DNA from: Caldifarciminota bacterium
GTDB taxonomy: Bacteria; Hydrothermota; E44-bin80
Assembly: GCA_023127905.1 (NCBI GenBank)
Contig: JAGMEZ010000335.1
Location: forward strand, 1 to 16,025
Reading direction: 5' to 3'
DNA length: 16,025 nucleotides
The position numbers were made by a program, and so were the translations under genes. Shown piece after piece: positions 14,663 through 16,025 of this stretch. Numbering within the stretch: position 1 is the first letter of the stretch; each line of letters begins with the position of its first letter. The notes beneath the pieces were generated by a model, which made no database searches, was not told where the DNA came from, and saw only the letters and a program-made list of their open reading frames with translations.

Positions 14663-15031
14663 TTAAACATCTAAACTTATATTTATTACCTTAAAGATAA
14701 GCAAAGCAGCTGTTATTATTTGCTTTTTAGAAAGTTCACCTTCAATTCTACCAATTTCATTGAAAAATTTGTCTTTAAGTTCATTCTTTGAAAAATATCC
14801 AACTATTTCGTGCATTGAATCCAAAATCATATTTTCACCAATAACACCAATATCATTATATTTGCTATCAAGTATTTTATCATCTTTTAGATAAGCAATT
14901 GTTTTGAAAAATTTATCTTTTATTTCATCATCTTCAATATATCCTAATATCTCATACATAGCATTTCTCACTTCTTTATCTTCAACATATCCAAGTAAAT
15001 TTCCAGAATTATCAAAAATATTCGCTCTCAC
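14663..15031 (-). CDS. 5-fold beta-flower type repeat protein
   Basis: The product has 122 residues from a GTG start at 15031-15029, chosen because AAGGAGG (+ coordinates 15037-15043) lies 5 nt upstream. Five repeats of exactly 16 residues begin at G14, G30, A46, G62 and G78, with a sixth partial one at G94. Each has the form (G/A)-aromatic/aliphatic-hydrophobic-x5-hydrophobic-x-(D/N)-x4-(I/V/L), for example GYIEDDEIKDKFFKTI. The pattern matches proteins annotated as 5-fold beta-flower, a small propeller-like fold of unknown role. A hydrophobic tail (about 103-118) follows. It lies 35 bp downstream of birA on the same strand and is probably co-transcribed with it. Confidence 0.75.
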   Translation of the reverse strand: MRANIFDNSGNLLGYVEDKEVRNAMYEILGYIEDDEIKDKFFKTIAYLKDDKILDSKYNDIGVIGENMILDSMHEIVGYFSKNELKDKFFNEIGRIEGELSKKQIITAALLIFKVINISLDV

Positions 15032-15036
15032 TACAT

Positions 15037-15043
15037 CCTCCTT
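15037..15043 (-). promoter_or_regulatory. Shine-Dalgarno AAGGAGG selecting the GTG start at 15031
   Basis: CCTCCTT on + is AAGGAGG on -, 5 nt before the GTG. It fixes a non-ATG start for the beta-flower gene. Confidence 0.7.
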
Positions 15044-15066
15044 ACATAGTTAAGATAAAAAATTCA

Positions 15067-15864
15067 CTATTTTTCAATAAATATTAGATTGTACCCATTA
15101 AAAATCCTCTCTATTTCTCCATGATTATTAATAAGGATGAGTTCACCACTTTTTCCAATACCAACAACTTTCCCACACTTTTTTATACCTTCTCCTGTGG
15201 TAATCTCAATTATTTTCCCTAATTCATAGGAGTAATATTTCCATTCACTAAGAAGCTTCTCTGCTCCTTTTTCTTTTATATGCAGAATCATATTATCTAA
15301 TTCGTTAAGAATATTAAAAAGTAATTCTTTTCTTGAAATTCTCTTTCTTAAAACCATAAATAATGAAATAGCGCTTTTCTCTAAATTATGTGGAAATGAC
15401 TTTTGATTCACATTAATACCAACTCCAAGAATAATTGATTTCTTTTTATCTCCAATTGTTTTAACATTAATCAACAATCCTCCAATTTTCTTATTTTCAA
15501 GTATTATATCATTTGGCCATCGAATGAATGTTCGTAAATTTAATTCACCGGAATCTCTTATAATCGTATTACATGCCTTAGCAAATGACAATCCACAGGA
15601 AATATTTAGAGCAGTAATATCTCTGTTTGATATTGTACCCGGGATAATTACTGACATCCATAATCCTCCACGAGGAGAATACCAGTTATTATCCCTCCTG
15701 CCTCTTCCAGCTACTTGTTCACTTACAACAATTACATCAGGATAATATGAATTTTGTTCGATAAATTCATACATTTTCACATTTGTTGAATCTAATTTAT
15801 TAAAAATAAAAAGTTTCTTGAAATTCTCAAACTCAAGTTTACATTCAGTATATCTATCTTTCAT
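15067..15864 (-). CDS. birA: Biotin--[acetyl-CoA-carboxylase] ligase (BirA, no DNA-binding domain)
   Basis: This enzyme activates biotin as biotinyl-5'-AMP and attaches it to the carrier-protein lysine of biotin carboxylases. It has 265 residues. LDSTN (24-28) starts the catalytic domain; GRGRRD (53-58) is the biotinyl-adenylate loop, followed by W61 and SPRGGLWMS. The KWPND motif appears as RWPND (115-119), then KKIGGLLI. A C-terminal SH3-like domain ends in GEIERIFNGYNLIF. There is no N-terminal winged helix, so it is a group I ligase and cannot repress biotin genes by itself. No good Shine-Dalgarno precedes the ATG, but no alternative start is available before LDSTN. It probably heads a two-gene - strand unit with the beta-flower gene. 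Confidence 0.94.
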   Translation of the reverse strand: MKDRYTECKLEFENFKKLFIFNKLDSTNVKMYEFIEQNSYYPDVIVVSEQVAGRGRRDNNWYSPRGGLWMSVIIPGTISNRDITALNISCGLSFAKACNTIIRDSGELNLRTFIRWPNDIILENKKIGGLLINVKTIGDKKKSIILGVGINVNQKSFPHNLEKSAISLFMVLRKRISRKELLFNILNELDNMILHIKEKGAEKLLSEWKYYSYELGKIIEITTGEGIKKCGKVVGIGKSGELILINNHGEIERIFNGYNLIFIEK

Positions 15865-15867
15865 ATT

Positions 15868-15911
15868 TTATCTGTTATCTGTTATCTTACTTCTGTCTTC
15901 TACTTACTACC
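15868..15911. repeat. Degenerate 7-bp tandem repeats upstream of birA
   Basis: TTATCTG, TTATCTG and TTATCTT (15868-15888), a 2-nt slip, then TTCTGTC, TTCTACT and TACTACC (15891-15911). Read on the - strand they resemble the GGTAGGC/AGTAAGG run at 13871-13898. The run starts 4 bp upstream of the birA start codon, where a ribosome binding site would be expected. Confidence 0.6.
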
Positions 15912-15915
15912 TAAT

Positions 15916-15921
15916 ATTATA
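15916..15921 (-). promoter_or_regulatory. Candidate -10 box (TATAAT) for birA
   Basis: A perfect TATAAT on the - strand lies 52 bp upstream of birA, but no recognisable -35 box is found at 16-18 bp. Confidence 0.25.
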
Positions 15922-15966
15922 ACCTCGTTTCAATCGTTAATATCTTTTATCTTTTATTATTTCAAC

Positions 15967-15991
15967 CAATCAAAACAATTAAACAATTTAT
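15967..15991. repeat. Degenerate 8-9 bp repeat CAATCAAAA / CAATTAAA / CAATTTAT
   Basis: Three related units near the window edge share the exact CAATTAAA octamer with the miaB-lapA spacer (8133-8140). Confidence 0.45.
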
Positions 15992-16025
15992 TATCCTTTT
16001 ACTTGCAATTCAATATAACGTAGCA

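Overview
The window looks like chromosomal DNA of an uncultured, AT-rich, Gram-negative bacterium. A LapA/LapB pair, a predicted lipoprotein and a SPOR-domain protein imply a two-membrane envelope, probably with LPS. MiaB, MutS and BirA are ordinary housekeeping proteins. I cannot place the phylum from sequence alone; the mixture suits a poorly sampled candidate phylum, but that is a guess. No rRNA, tRNA, CRISPR array, integrase or transposase was seen.

Region 1 (1-6360, all + strand) is a defence block. It opens inside a gene whose product joins the tail of an HsdR_N-type nuclease domain to an N6-adenine methyltransferase. Next comes an HsdS specificity gene broken in frame by an amber codon (TAG at 2428-2430) exactly between its two half-repeats, where relatives carry a conserved Trp. 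Nuclease and methylase in one chain plus a separate S subunit resembles BcgI-type (Type IIB) restriction-modification rather than a classical three-gene Type I system. Two more genes follow: a DUF2130 coiled-coil protein with a PD-(D/E)XK-like core, and an OLD-family ATPase-TOPRIM nuclease. The OLD gene has no UvrD-like helicase partner, so it is not a canonical Gabija pair. The DUF2130-OLD pair is the best candidate here for an under-described defence module.

Region 2 (6361-6716) is non-coding and marks the boundary. It holds a short direct repeat, a GC-rich islet with a broken reading frame, and a near-consensus sigma70 promoter (TTGACA, 17 bp, TATACT) reading into miaB.

Region 3 (6717-13864, +) is core chromosome. 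miaB is followed by a tightly coupled envelope cluster: lapA, lapB, lipoprotein and SPOR protein, joined by ATGA, ATGA and TAATG overlaps. After a 140-bp gap come mutS and a small Cys-rich DUF6485 gene with a strong Shine-Dalgarno.

Region 4 (13865-16025) holds a SagB-like nitroreductase on + facing a birA and 5-fold beta-flower gene pair on -. Spacers in regions 3 and 4, but not in the defence block, carry degenerate tandem repeats of 7- and 8-bp units, an unusual shared signature of this chromosome.
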